Source: Scolanthus callimorphus (Eukaryota; Cnidaria; Anthozoa; Actiniaria; Edwardsiidae). Taken from it: 64,000 nt of DNA. Both the position numbers and the translations under genes were made by a program. The notes beneath the pieces are model-generated. The model was not told where the DNA came from and searched no databases. It saw only the letters and a list, made by a program, of their open reading frames with translations. How positions within the stretch are numbered: the stretch's first letter is position 1; each line of letters starts with the position of its first letter. The DNA lies in the NCBI GenBank assembly GCA_033964015.1, contig JAWWUD010000101.1:248001-312000 (forward strand). The letters run 5' to 3'. Of the stretch, positions 22,560 through 34,660 are shown one piece after another.

Positions 22560-25225
22560 ATATTTTCACGCGTATCATTTCGCAAGTAAACTTCCCTTGA
22601 GTGAATTTTCTTTGCAATGGTTGTTTATTGGATCGATAAACAAGTGTCATTATTGTATTATTCAATTGGTATCCGAAGTTCAGACGTAGATAGAAAATAA
22701 GCGATAATGTCAGATCTGCAAATAATCAAAATGCGCAAAATGCACACAGAAAGAAGAGTGAAATATGAAAATGATGTCTTTTGCCGAGAACGATGCGTTT
22801 TTCGATGCCTTTTCACCAATACAAGAATTCAGCGGTCGCCAGCGACCATCACTCTCCAGCAGTGTGGTGAATTCAATAACTTGAAGGTGAGTAAACTAAT
22901 TATAATTAATCGATTACTTGATCAATTCACACTTACAAAAAAACAAATATAAATAACTTAGCCTTATACAAAATGATGAATAATGTGTGTCGTATTCATT
23001 GCAAAATTGTACGATTTGAAGGCAAGCTTTCTGAATATTGCCTTCGCATTTTGTTAGAGAGTGATAGTGAATAAAAAAAAATGTCCTCTTTCGTTACATA
23101 AATTTCCCAGAAAAGGATTCAAATATCCCAAGATATGACATTTTCGCAAGAAGCGGCTGTCCTTATTATAATTGATCTTAAATGACCCTCTTAATAAAGT
23201 ACAAAGTAAGCTTAAGTTCAAAGCCGTTTGGGCGGGAAAAGTGGACGAAAGTAAAAGCCGGCAGTTTCCTTGATAGATTTCCATGATAACTAAAGTTATG
23301 AGTCCTGTATGTGTTCAGAAATCGCCGTAAGACTTGCATTTGATGAGTTCTTCTAGAATTTGCTGCATAAATATTTTCTCATTGAACTGTAGGTAGCTAA
23401 CAAACGGTTTTCCTCAGTCTCAAACTCGTTTTCTAATTTTCCCGACAAACCTTAACGTCAAATGCCATTCTTTCACTGTAGAACAGACTCGTAAATCGAA
23501 CGTTTAAAAGTGCCTTTTCTTTTAAAAGTTTCTGAGTAGTTTTCGATGCCATAAATCTTGAGATTTGGGAGGATCGTCTTGGAGGCTCATTTCATTCTTC
23601 AGTTGTGTCCCCGCAGTAAGATAGCATTACAACTTTCAAACCATAAATAGCTGTTTCCATGGGAATATTTAGCATGTGCTGGGTTTTCGGATTGTCAGAT
23701 TTAGTTGATTCGAAACAAAGCGATTAAAAAATAAAATGTGAATACTGTTGCATATTGGCTTTTTGTCTTGGTCAGCTAAAAAGAATGAAAATGACAAAGG
23801 CTCGTCGCGTGATTTCGTCCCGTCGTATAATTTGCTGACGAATTTGTTTTCGGGGCGGACCATTAATTTTCTGCCAGGGAACTGACGGGAGAGTTGGAAA
23901 CAATCTTTAGGGTAGCTGTCTTCCTACGGAACATGGAAATGTATCAATATAGTGCGGAAAATCACTTGGATTCACACCCAAAACCACTCTCTTGAAGTAA
24001 ATTACAATGAGTTTGATTTGCTACCTTTATTGATCCAGTGGCAGATCTGGGGGACTGGTAATAAATTAGACGGGGAGGGCTGGTGCGTTTTTATTTTCCC
24101 CTACATGTTTTTTGGAAAACCCTCGCCTGACAAGATGCAGGAAAAATGTTGGCCCTCCCAAATGTGGTGACACATTTAGGGGTGACCCTCCTCCATCTTT
24201 CACTGGATCTAGACATTGCTAAAAAGACATTTTTATTAGTTTCTTAAATCTATTTTCATGTTATAATAGCAAGATTCGATATTTCTTTCGTTTAGGGAAA
24301 AAGAAAGTTACTTCATTTTTGTAAGCTTATGTTTTACATGGATATGTACATTTTGTTGCATAAAATCCCAGATAATAATTATCTTGCCAAGTTGAATGTG
24401 TCTTACAGTGTTATTGGTAAATCTAGAGATCCTATTACAGTGCTGTAGCAAGCCTCCAAACACTCTGAGGGGACAACATTTTAAACAACTCAAGTCGAGC
24501 TTTTAGGGAAAGCCTAAACTCTTTTGCGCGCAAAGCGCACCGAAAATCTAGAGCTCACTATGTGAAATTACCACATTTTTGTTAGAACTGTGGTGGCACG
24601 GGCTTCCCTGACCACGTTTGCATAAAAAATAATGACCCTTTTATCATTTGCACCACATTTTTGACCCTCTAATTTTCATGCAGGTGAAAAAAGAGGCCCT
24701 CCCAATATTTGCAACAGCCCTCCCCCCTCTAATTTATGACCAGTCCCTAGGGGGGTTGAATGGGGGAGTTTGCAGGTGTTGCGTGACATTTTTCATCTTG
24801 ATCCTAATAAAAATGAAACGCATGATATTATAAATCTTGATCCTTATAATATGAAAAGGGCTTGCCGAAATAAGAAAAAGCAGAAAGTTTGAGTTGATTT
24901 GGGTATATATTAGCAAAGTTACTTGCGCCCGAAGTAAGCTGTTTTTCTATACGTTGTTGCAGGAAAACAACTGACGCTCATAGCCTCTGTGTTATTTATT
25001 GAAACAACCTCAAATTTTAGGACATTATTTTGGTGAGCTCTTTTCAAATATGGTATTTTTATTTTGCTGGGATGAAAATTCAAAATGTCACGCAATACCT
25101 GCAAACTTCCCAATGCCTTTGACATTTAAAATAGTACATTTCCTGATTGACACTAGTATTTTCACCTTAACATCAAATATGGATTACAGTTTTGTAAAAC
25201 AATTGAATAATGAACTGAATGTATT
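22560..25225. other. no confident gene
   Basis: Small frames at 22707-22952 and 23669-23863 have no recognisable motif. The former ends near a GTGAGT donor (about 22887) and could be an exon. The right part probably includes the 5' intron of the BEN gene. Low-level repeats of GACCCTCC type occur at 24100-24760. Confidence 0.3.
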
Positions 25226-25230
25226 TTCAG

Positions 25231-28096
25231 GAAAATGTCAACACGACAGAAAACCAAGAGGTACAACTATGCTCTTTTATTCCTGATGACAATGCTGTAG
25301 AGGTGGTAAAATCAAAATATATTGCAAGCTCTACAATAGCAGAAGGAGACTTAGTACATGTGCATGATATCTGGGGAAAAATACCAGGAAAACGTTGGCT
25401 TGCGAAAATTCTAAAACTGTCTGGAAAGTTTTTCTTCTCATCAACAGAGTTGTGCATGTGCTTCCAGGAGAGTTGGCATATCTGACGTATTTTATGTACA
25501 GTGCACTTAAATATGATACAAGAGGAATTGACATTTTCAAATCACTATAAATTTAAAATTAATTTAAAATAAAACAAAACATCTGCAAATCACAGCAGTA
25601 ATTTCTCTGCATTGGGAAGTGCTTGTATGTATGTAACTTTATTAAAACACGGAGTAACTATCAGGACTTAAAATAAATTGTACAAATATTATCTAACTAT
25701 ATATAATATAAAAATGTATTGTCTAATTGTTGATGACCTGGAATTCCAAGGATAGTACTGTTATTGTTTCATGGAGCTTTATAACCAGAGTGAAACTCTA
25801 GAATTGAAATTAGAGGATATTCTAAATATGAAATTCAAGGGAGGTCATTGCAAATTATTCACTGGAATTCTGGGATTAGTTAAGCAACTGAAAATTGGGG
25901 TACGCAACAGGGATGCATATTTTTGCATATTAAACTGTCCATTATTTTACAGCACTGCATTGAAAAAGAGCCAACTTACAGCTGTTTTGAGGTATTCTGC
26001 GAAGCGATGTTTAGGCCCTAAGCCGCTTTTGAATATGTATTTTTCACTTGTATATCCATACCTAACGTATGGATGTGTACTTTGGGGCAATAACTACTAT
26101 TCCCCTCTGGATCAAATTATTAAGCTTCAAAATAAGGCTATTCGAATAATTGCTGGAATTCCTCTTCAAGACCACATAACTCCTCATTATGCCAACCTGA
26201 CCCTACTTAAGTTCCCTGATATCGTTAAACTTCACACATCTCTCTTGTTTTATGAGCATTTGAATGACGACAAAATCAACAGCTTAAATGTTTCCTTTGT
26301 ATCTGAACAACATCAATACTCTACAAGAAATGCATCAAACGAACAACTTTCAATCCCGGCTTATCGTACTAACATTAGAAAATTCTGCCCTACTGTTATT
26401 GGTACCTATTTCTGGAATGATATCCCCTCCAACATTCGAAACAAACCTTCCAAAAAACTATTTAAGAAATGCCTACAAATCTCCTATCTATCTCAATATT
26501 GAATATTCTCATAGTTTTATCTGCCAAAAAATGTTTTACTGCCAATCGAACCTTTCTTTTCTCTTTACTCTTTTACTAAATAACCTATCAATTTTCTATA
26601 TATAGGGCACATAACTAGCTTGCTATAGAGTGCCCTATCTCTTCAAAAATACAAAAATAAAAAATAAAAATGTATTTAATGTAAAATATATATATTTTTT
26701 TTTTTTTGAAGAGATGAATAATTAAAAACTGAAAAACTGGTATTCTGCGAACTCTCGCGTTCGACTTCCAATGGCGTTCTGGCTTCCGTCAATCAAACTA
26801 TCGGGTCTAATTTGAGTCTTAGCCGACCGTAAGTTACGCCATTTCTTTAGAAAAGGATAGTAAAAGATGCTGTGTGTTGGGACATTTCACTAGGATGGCG
26901 AATAACTGAATTCTATGTTTTCCAAAGAGTTTCAAAGTTTGATTGACGGAAGCCAGAAAGCGGTTTGACGGTTGGAAAACGATCTCGAGAGTTCGCAGAA
27001 TACTCAAAACAGCTGTAAAAGTTCTGCAATAAAGAGCTTATGATATGACCATGTCAGCTAAAGCCTTAAACTTTATTTTTGATTTTTTTTAGATTGTGAA
27101 CTCACCCTACTTCACAAAAGAAGAGAATTTGAAGATGCTTTACTGCCGGGTCAGTTGCTGGCAACAAATGATGGGGAAAGACAGCAGACACAAGACAATA
27201 TCGAGACCAACAGACTGACAGAAGATGCAAGTGTTCGGGAAGGGCTAACAGACAATATGGAGACCAACGGACTGACGGAACAGACAAATGACAGGGAAGG
27301 ACCTATAGTAGACCACATGGACAATGAACTGGCAGAACAGATAAATTACGATGAAGGACTGACAGTAGACAGCATGGAAAATGGATTGGCAGTACAGACA
27401 AGTGACAGGACAGGACTGACAGTGGACAACTTGGAGACCGGACTCATGGAGCAGACAACTAACAGGGAAAGACTGACAATAGATCACACAGAATACGGAC
27501 ATGAGGAGCAGACAATGAACACGGGGGACGACTTAATGGCAACAATTAACACCAACATTGACGATTTCAACACAAACAGTGACACAAGTTTTGACTGCAA
27601 CTGGCCAACTCCTGCACCAGCTACACCGGGTAACAACTACAATACAGCTCAACTACAACTCTACCAACCAATATCCATCCTCGACCTCCTCCAGATGAAA
27701 GGACAGCTCACACAGATCCTGCACAACCAGTCTATCATCATGTCAGCCATTGGCCTCGCCACCTCCACCACTTCAAACACCATACCATCAGCAGCCATTC
27801 ACCAACAAAACCCTACATCATCCACGGCACAATCTACACCATCAACTTCATCATCTTCTGCACGAAAAAATCGACACCCTATAATTAACATTCTCAATGA
27901 CGTCTTTACTAAGGAAGAACTTTCAGGCCATTCTTTATCAGGTCGCGACAAGAGGCCTGCCATTGACCCAACAAAACTAAATAAGGTTAAAGAAATATAC
28001 TTTTCACAATTTCCGAGCATGAACGAAGAAAGCGAGGGGAAATCTCTTCGTCCGAAAATAGGCAACTATGTCATTATGTACCAGCCACCAAAATAG
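25231..28096 (+). CDS. BEN-domain protein, two exons seen, 5' end not found
   Basis: Exon at 25231 (after ATTTTCAG) to about 25427 encodes KYIASSTIAEGDLVHVHDIW and GKRWLAKILKLS, a small beta-rich module. A large last exon runs from 27093 (after TTTTTTTTAG) to the TAG at 28094-28096. It opens with CELTLLHKRREFEDALLPG, then about six imperfect 19-20-aa acidic repeats (pattern DN.ETNGL.EQT.DREGLTV, codons of about 27194-27520), a Ser/Thr/Pro-rich linker, and a C-terminal BEN-like domain (NDVFTKEELSGHSLSG, KRPAIDPTKLNKVKEIY). BEN domains bind DNA and recruit chromatin factors. A LINE remnant and a foldback lie in the intron. The junction phase between the two exons is unresolved, so an intermediate exon may be missing. 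AATAAA at 28592 is a possible poly(A) signal. Confidence 0.7.
25625..25720 (-). mobile_element. possible LINE 3' end fragment
   Basis: Read on the minus strand: GTGTTTTAATAAAGTTACAT then ACATACAAG. This looks like the 3' end and short tandem tail of a LINE. No coding part is attached. Confidence 0.3.
25950..26680 (+). pseudogene. 5'-truncated CR1-type LINE, C-terminal ORF2
   Basis: The open frame ends at 26502 with the C-terminal domain downstream of RT: LLNMYFSLVYPYLTYGCVLW, KLQNKAIRIIAG, HQYSTRNAS, TYFWNDIPSNIRN. It includes exactly the segment deleted from the LINE at 4.2-8.1 kb. The 3' end has a hairpin (AGGGCAC ... GTGCCCT, about 26604-26636) and an (AAAAATA)-like tail. It lies in the intron of the BEN gene, in sense. 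The coding part before about 25950 is not clearly LINE. Confidence 0.75.
26739..27003. mobile_element. foldback MITE in BEN-gene intron
   Basis: TATTCTGCGAACTCTCG at the left and its complement at the right, with long imperfect arms (CTGGCTTCCGTCAATCAAAC shared). It ends about 90 bp before the last BEN exon. Confidence 0.7.
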
Positions 28097-28109
28097 AATG
28101 TTCCCTTTT

Positions 28110-28878
28110 CACTTTTTATATAGTAATACTGTAAACGATCTGATATCAGGTGTCCATCAAATTTAAGAGGGGATTTCCATGGCAATTATGAGATAGAAAT
28201 GATGAATTAGAACGTCAAGCACTAAAAAGGATCACAGATTTTAACGGTAGAAGGAAAATAGGGTTGCATTAAAAAGTGGCTGTATGTTACTTACACTGTA
28301 TCAGATCATTTACGGTATTTTCAACATAGAGTGTCTTAAGATCTCATGTCATAACCGAGTTTTATGGTTATTTTCAACACATTCGAAATTGGATTTCCTA
28401 AGGAAGACAACGTGTGTAACATTGCGCGTTCTATGATTATTTATGAAATTACACAATATTGTGGTCTTGAATGATAAGGCCATTTGCAAACATTTCTCAG
28501 CAAAAATTGTAAAATTCTTTCACGGTCAATTTTTGACCCTGATTTTTGGCCTATTCTGGTCATTTTAAACTTGAATCAAGTGAACTCTTCTAATAAAATA
28601 TAATATTATAAAGCTAGAGATTGCTTTGTACATTCGTAAAAGCACAGTTCCTACAGCGAGAGAGACATAAAAAATGAAGGACTTTGTAAAAATATAATAG
28701 GAGATCATATAAAACTTAAGCTTAAAGTTAATTTACCATCCCATGGCCATCCTAGTCTCCTCGCAGCCGCCCGGACCGTTCGTATGCAAGCAAGAAAACA
28801 CAAAAGAAATGGCTCTAAATCGCTATTTTACTCAATTTTTCTGCTTTGCCAGTAACCTTTTAGGTCTCACGTCTTCTT

Positions 28879-28880
<2 letters not shown>
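28110..28880. other. no gene; probable BEN-gene 3' UTR
   Basis: Non-coding AT-rich stretch after the BEN stop codon, including AATAAA at 28592. Nothing else is seen. Confidence 0.35.
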
Positions 28881-28883
<3 letters not shown>

Positions 28884-28914
<31 letters not shown>

Positions 28915-29335
28915 TAGATAGATTAGATAGATTAGATAGATTAGATAGATTAGATAGATTAGATTGTTTAGATTGTTTAGATTGTTTAGATAGATTAGAT
29001 TGTTTAGATTGTTTAGATTGTTTAGATTGTTTAGATAGATTAGATAGATTAGATAGATTAGATAGATTAGATAGAGCAGATAGAGCAGATAGAGCAGATA
29101 GAGCAGATAGAGCAGATAGAGCAGATAGAGCAGATAGAGCAGATAGAGCAGATAGAGCAGATAGAGCAGATAGAGCAGATAGAGCAGATAGAGCAGATAG
29201 AGCAGATAGAGCAGATAGAGCAGATAGAGCAGATAGAGCAGATAGAGCAGATAGAGCAGATAGAGCAGATAGAGCAGATAGAGCAGATAGAGCAGATAGA
29301 GCAGATAGAGCAGATAGATTAGATAGATTAGATAG
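28884..29335. repeat. 9-bp satellite expanded from a LINE tail
   Basis: Starts as (GATA)n, then units of 9 bp: GATAGATTA, TTTAGATTG, and about 28 near-perfect copies of GATAGAGCA (29065-29318), closing with GATAGATTA next to a LINE end. All three unit types keep the 9-bp period. On the minus strand the units read TAATCTATC and TGCTCTATC, directly after the LINE's AATAAACTGACATC. Confidence 0.9.
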
Positions 29336-29336
29336 A

Positions 29337-32130
29337 TGTCAGTTTATTTAACCCAATAGCAGAAAAAAAATTCTGAATTGCTGGGCCGGTCAGCAAAATA
29401 CATATAAATAACGCGGAGCATATATACAGATAAATTCACAAATAAAGTCACATTTCTTGAAATTTATATGTTACAAAGTCATTTAGTCTCTTGGTGCGGC
29501 CCATCTGTAACCTCGGGGCACTTGCGCGGAGGTTGTACTTATTTTCATTAACATGAGGTGTAGGTATCAAGTTCTTGAGAGGTGGGTAGTGGCGGGCTTT
29601 GGCAATGAATTTCATGTAGCCTCTCGTCTGGCACTCAGGGTTTGTAGACCTGACAACTCAATGGCAGTCAAATAGTCCGTTTGCCGGCCAAAAATAATGT
29701 AAAGGGCCTTCCTCTGCACGGATTCTACAAGCTCTTGTAAATAGACCGGGATAGCAGCCCAGACTGGGGATGCGTACTCAATTACTGACCTAACTAAACT
29801 GCAGTAAACTAACACTAGGTCTTCGCTGTTCAGACCAGCCGCCTTGAGAGATCGTAATGCATACAAGCGTTTGCGGGCTTTTTTAAGATCAAATCACAAT
29901 GTTCGTTCCAAGTGAGATCATTTGAGATTATCACCCCAAGCAGCTTGAAACTGGTAACTCGCTCGATCACTGCGCCATTCAGGAGCATGGGGGTGCATGG
30001 GCTGGGTTGATACTTCAAGAAGCTTACCACCATCTCCTTACACTTCTTCTCATTGAGCTTCATATTATGTTGGGTCGCATATTTGTTGATATTTGCAGCA
30101 ATGAGGGGCAAGTAACTTGGCGAGCATCGAGGTACAATTTCAAAAACAGTGGTGTCATCAACATATTTTAACCTATTGGGCCATTCCTGACACAGACGGT
30201 TAACAAGAATGGCGAACAGTAGGGGTGCCAGTTTAGTTCCTTGCGGTATCCCGCCGCGAAGCGAGAGAGTGTCAGAGTAGACCCCCTCTATCCTTACCCG
30301 CTGCACACGACCAGACAGGAATGAAGCAACCCAGCGGATGGTAGCTTCATGTACACCAAGGAGTTGCATCTCATAAATTAGCGCATTGTGATCAACAAGA
30401 TCAAACCCTTTACTAAAGTCAGCAAAGAATAGTCTAGCGTAAGAGTGACCTTCGTCAAGGGACTGGTAGATTTCATGGAGTAGGTACACGAGGGCATGGG
30501 TGGTAGATTTCCCTTCTAGTGCAAACTGCTTTACATCCAGTTTATCACATACTTGCTCAAATAGAGTTTTAGGGTAAAGCCCTCCATTATTTTGAAAAGA
30601 ATGAGACGTCCGAGAGATCAGGCGTAAGTCCTGCTCCACTGATTTGGGTGGTGAGCACTTGGGAATTGGGACAGCATCAGACTGCTTGATGTTCTGGGGA
30701 ACATATCCTTGAACCATCGATGCATTGGAGATCTCCATGACAATGGGGGAAAGTTCAAGAGCGAATTCCTTCCACACCCTTCCCGGAATGGGGTTAGGAC
30801 CAGCAGACTTGTTAGATTTGATTTGACGCAGGGACTTGTAAACAGTGTCATTGTCTACCAAGAGGTTCTCGGGTACAGCGAAAAACTGCCCGGGAGTTTG
30901 AGGTGGTAAAGGTGTGAAATCAGCAGTGAGGCTTCCAAGGAATTTATTAAATCTGTTGGCTAGCGCATCCACAGACGGGAGTTGATCACTCAGCATTTGT
31001 TGAACCCAGTTGTTAGAGCACCTCACCCACTTAGACCTTTAACTTCATCCCACCATCGCTTAATGTTTGTCTGTTTGAGCTTGGCGACTTTGCTGTCATA
31101 AAATGACTTTTTACACCTGATGCACTCCCGTTGAACAGCATTACGGACCTCCTTGAACCTAGCAGTCCTTCCCTTACTGATGTAATAAGCTTTGACGCTT
31201 GCGTATGAGTACTTTGATCTTAGAGGAGATTCAGGGTTTGTCCGACAGACATATGCGAAATTTCTTCATGGGAAGAAACTCATCCGGGGCGGCGCTCAGC
31301 TTGTTAGTAAATAGGTCGTATTTATCACGTACAAGACTGGCGCCCAGCACATCCTCCCACGATTGTTGTACCATCCACTGGCCAAACTCACGTATCCTAC
31401 TGGATCTAAGATCGAGCTTCTCGATGGTCTTCTTGGTGTTTTTGTGAGTAGGGGGGGACTTAGCCGAGTTAATAAGGACAGTGTAATGATCGGAATTCCC
31501 CAACTTTGGGAGCTGTTTGGGACTATCCATAAGTTTCGGACGGTTAGCTAGATACCAGTCTAATGTCCCAGTGTCCCTAGTAAGAACCTTGATGACCTGA
31601 CTAAGACCAGTAACACGTCTAGTAGCAAGCTCAGTAATGCGGGTGCTCGTGGGATTGAAATCGCCACATATGAGAACGAGACCCCCCGGATGATCAGACA
31701 AGAACTGATCAACGTTCTCTTGAATATGGAGTAAAAGGCGCTGATTATCTTCCTGACAGCTATCGGGAGGATGGTAGATTGTCCCGATCAGGATCATTGA
31801 CACTTGTCTTGAGAGTCTATGCGGCCTCGCCTTGATCCAGATGGATTCGATCTCAGGGCGCTCAAAATCAACACGTGAACAAGGAATATCAGAGTTCACA
31901 TACACACAAACACCATCAGCGTGAGTTGGTCTGTCTCTACGGAAGAGGATGTTGTTGGTCAAGCTCACAGATGAGTCTGGGATATCAGGTTTCAGCCAGG
32001 ACTCGGTTATGCTAATGATATCAGGGTTGTGTACGTCCACCACAGCCTGTAATTCGTCCATTTTCTTCGGCAGAGATCGCACATTTGCTGTAAGGACTGG
32101 AGGAATTCGCAGGGTAGATGTTGAGGAATT
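29337..32130 (-). mobile_element. L2/CR1-like LINE, 5'-truncated and mutated
   Basis: Minus strand. It starts within the endonuclease domain at about 32130 and runs to AATAAACTGACATC at 29337, followed by tandem 9-mers as tail. The coding part is broken into at least four frames. It borders the ~312-bp satellite on its 5' side, so it may have inserted at or into that array. No ORF1 and no target-site duplication are seen. Confidence 0.85.
29612..32128 (-). pseudogene. LINE endonuclease-reverse transcriptase, frameshifted
   Basis: Endonuclease (32128-31231): LTANVRSLPKKMDEL, IISITESWL, GLVLICGDFN, LGNSDHYTVL. A linker with IKRWWDEVKGLSG follows. RT (31026-29830): KSAGPNPIPGRVWKEF, FADFSKGFDLVDHNALIYEM, GGIPQGTKLAPLLF, and catalytic YVDDTTVFEI, with YVDD instead of the usual FADD. 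C-terminal part (29866-29612): YCSLVRSVIEYASPVW. Frames change near 31230, 31030 and 29860, so it is nonfunctional. Confidence 0.85.
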
Positions 32131-33586
32131 TGACTAGTGGAAACCATATTTGTCAGAACGTAGAATAAGTTATATTATCGTCAACTGAAAGGAAGTTGTT
32201 ATAAATGATGTGAGACGCTAGTCAGCGCGTGATTTGGATTATTTAGTTGCGGTTTGATAAGGAGGAATAGTTGTTGGACTAGTGGAACCCATATTTGTCA
32301 GAACGAAGAATTGAGTGATACATATGGACAACTGAAAGGAAGTTGTTTATAAATGATGTGAGACGCTATTCAGCAGCGTGATTTCGATTAGTTTGCGCTT
32401 TGAGAACGAGGATATTTAATGACTAAAAATCCTAAAAGGTGGTACCCATATTTGTCAGAACGAAGAGTAATTTCTAATTGACAATCACAGACTTTGCGCT
32501 TTGAGGACGATAATTGTAGGACTAGTGGAACCCATATTTGTCAGAACGAAGATAAGTTATAGTATGCGGCACGTTAATGTTGTGATTTGAAACCTGTGAT
32601 TTTACTAGTCGAATGCATATTTCCCAGAACGAAGAATAAGTTATAATTCACAATCACAGACTTTGCGCTTTGAGAACGACGATAAAGTATGTTTGACTAG
32701 TGGAATCCATATTTGTCAGAACGAAGAATAAGTTATATTATCGACAACTGAAAGGAACTTGAATGATGTGAGACGCTAGTCAGCAGCGTGATTTATTAGT
32801 TTGCGCTTTGAGAACGAGGAATAATTGTAGGACTAGTGGAACCCATATTTGTCAGAACGAAGATAAGTTATAGTATGCGGCGCGTTAATGTTGTGATTTG
32901 AAACCTGTGATTTTACTAGTCCAATGCATATTTGTCAGAACGAAGAATAAGTTATAATTCACAATCACAGACTTTGCGCTTTGAGAACGACGATCTAAGT
33001 ATGTTTGACTAGTGGAATCCATATTTGTCAGAACGAAGAATAAGTTATATTATCGACAACTGAAAGGAACTTGAATGATGTGAGACGCTAGTCAGCAGCG
33101 TGATTTATTAGTTTGCGCTTTGAGAACGAGGAATAATTGTAGGACTAGTGGAACCCATATTTGTCAGAACGAAGATAAGTTATAGTATGCGGCGCGTTAA
33201 TGTTGTGATTTCAAACCTGTGATTTTACTAGTCCAATGCATATTTGTCAGAACGAAGAATAAGTTATAATTCACAATCACAGACTTTGCGCTTTGAGAAC
33301 GACGATCTAAGTATGTTTGACTAGTGGAATCCATATTTGTCAGAACGAAGAATAAGTTATATTATCGACAACTGAAAGGATCTTGTTTAAAAATGATGTG
33401 AGACGCTAGTCAGCAGCGTGATTTGCTTAGAAAACCGAAAAACAATAAAATCCTATTTGTCAGAATGAAGAAATGTTAATCCAATATCACAGACTTTGCG
33501 CCTTGAGAACGACCAATAATTAATGTTTGATGCAAATGTTGTGATTTTTAGACGGAAGCGCTTTAACCCTTTCCTGTCCGAGTTAT
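32131..33586. repeat. ~312-bp higher-order satellite
   Basis: Thirteen copies of a core like CCATATTTGTCAGAACGAAG at about 32141, 32290, 32447, 32531, 32611, 32706, 32843, 32925, 33020, 33154, 33237, 33331 and 33452. From 32531 on they form a three-part higher-order unit: like cores recur every 311-314 bp. Other shared blocks are GATGTGAGACGCTAGTCAGC and TTTGCGCTTTGAGAACGA. The right end reads TTAACCCTTTCCTGTCCG. A related short array is at 41220-41495. Confidence 0.9.
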
Positions 33587-33589
33587 TTC

Positions 33590-34440
33590 CTACATATATA
33601 ACTGTTTTTTAAGCCAGATAGATATACCCCTGCCCATTTTTCCATATCAGGACTAGGTTTCTGGGTTTCCTGTGTTTTATTGGCAGGGAGGCTAGTACCT
33701 CTTGTAGGGCATTGCCGCTGACTCGTAAGTTGCTTTTCAGTGGTGGCTTGCTCTCGTACTGTTAGACATTTGATCAAATTTCTTCAAAATACAAGCTGAA
33801 ATTCCACTAGAAGAGGCCATAGGACATCATTAAGTCTATTATGGACAATGGATTTGTGTTGTGCTTCAAGAAAGAAGTATAGTCAAGGGGTTTCATTCAT
33901 TTTTCCTTTGTTCTTGTGAGAATTCTGGAAGAAAATGACTGAATGAAACTTTAGCTCCTCTGATAGTGGAATCTTTTTGCCCAGCACTGCATTCTTAGGA
34001 ATCTGTGTTTTAGACATAAAAAGCAAGCTACTGAGCGTAATTCTGGTTTTAATTGTCGAAGGGCAAAAAGACTTATATAAATCTCTTGTCTAACCGTCCA
34101 ATACGGGGGAGGCTGCTGTCAAATTTTTGAACTAAATCCACAGGTATCCCGAGAATAGAGTTTGTTGATGTGAAATTTGTAAAGTCGATTCGAAACTTCA
34201 AGCGCCATATTTCGCCTCAAACTTCACTTGGAAACTGGAAACTTGCGCTTGGAAGTCAGGAATAAAGGTAAAACAAAATACAATATGCTGCATGTCGAGT
34301 TGTTTTTGTCTATTTTAAGAAACAAGAAACGTTGCCCTTGGAGCGTCACTTGAACGTTGGTGTTTTGGCGTGTCAGAAATCGCGTGTTATTTCGCCAAAT
34401 CAAGTGATTATTTCTGTAGCAAACACGAAGTTCAAAGCCA
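33590..34440. other. no gene seen
   Basis: Unique-looking non-coding sequence; no supported feature. Confidence 0.35.
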
Positions 34441-34455
34441 GGAAACAGCTAAACT

Positions 34456-34493
34456 TTAATATATAGATTTAGGCACTGCCTAAAAGCGGAGCT
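34456..34493 (-). repeat. dispersed motif, copy 2
   Basis: Reverse-oriented copy of the GCTCCGCTTTTAG / CCTAAATCTATATATTA motif seen at 12666 and 63482/63681. Confidence 0.6.
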
Positions 34494-34660
34494 TAAAACT
34501 ATTATAAGGAATACAAGATGGTAGTACTTAATTGTAGTATCAAAAATACATTTATTATATTTAGACTAATATTATTGCCTTTGTGCCTTTTACAAAACAC
34601 AAAAAGCACGAGGACAACTCAACTAATAAAAATGTAGACACCCGATGAGGTGAGATATCA

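Noticed and set aside
22707..22952. 81-aa ORF with a splice donor as a first exon
   Set aside because: The donor is plausible but no acceptor or continuing exon with matching phase was found and there are no motifs.
29065..29318. Regular short repeats resembling a CRISPR-like array
   Set aside because: The unit is a 9-bp tandem repeat without spacers; it is a satellite attached to a LINE tail in a eukaryotic genome.
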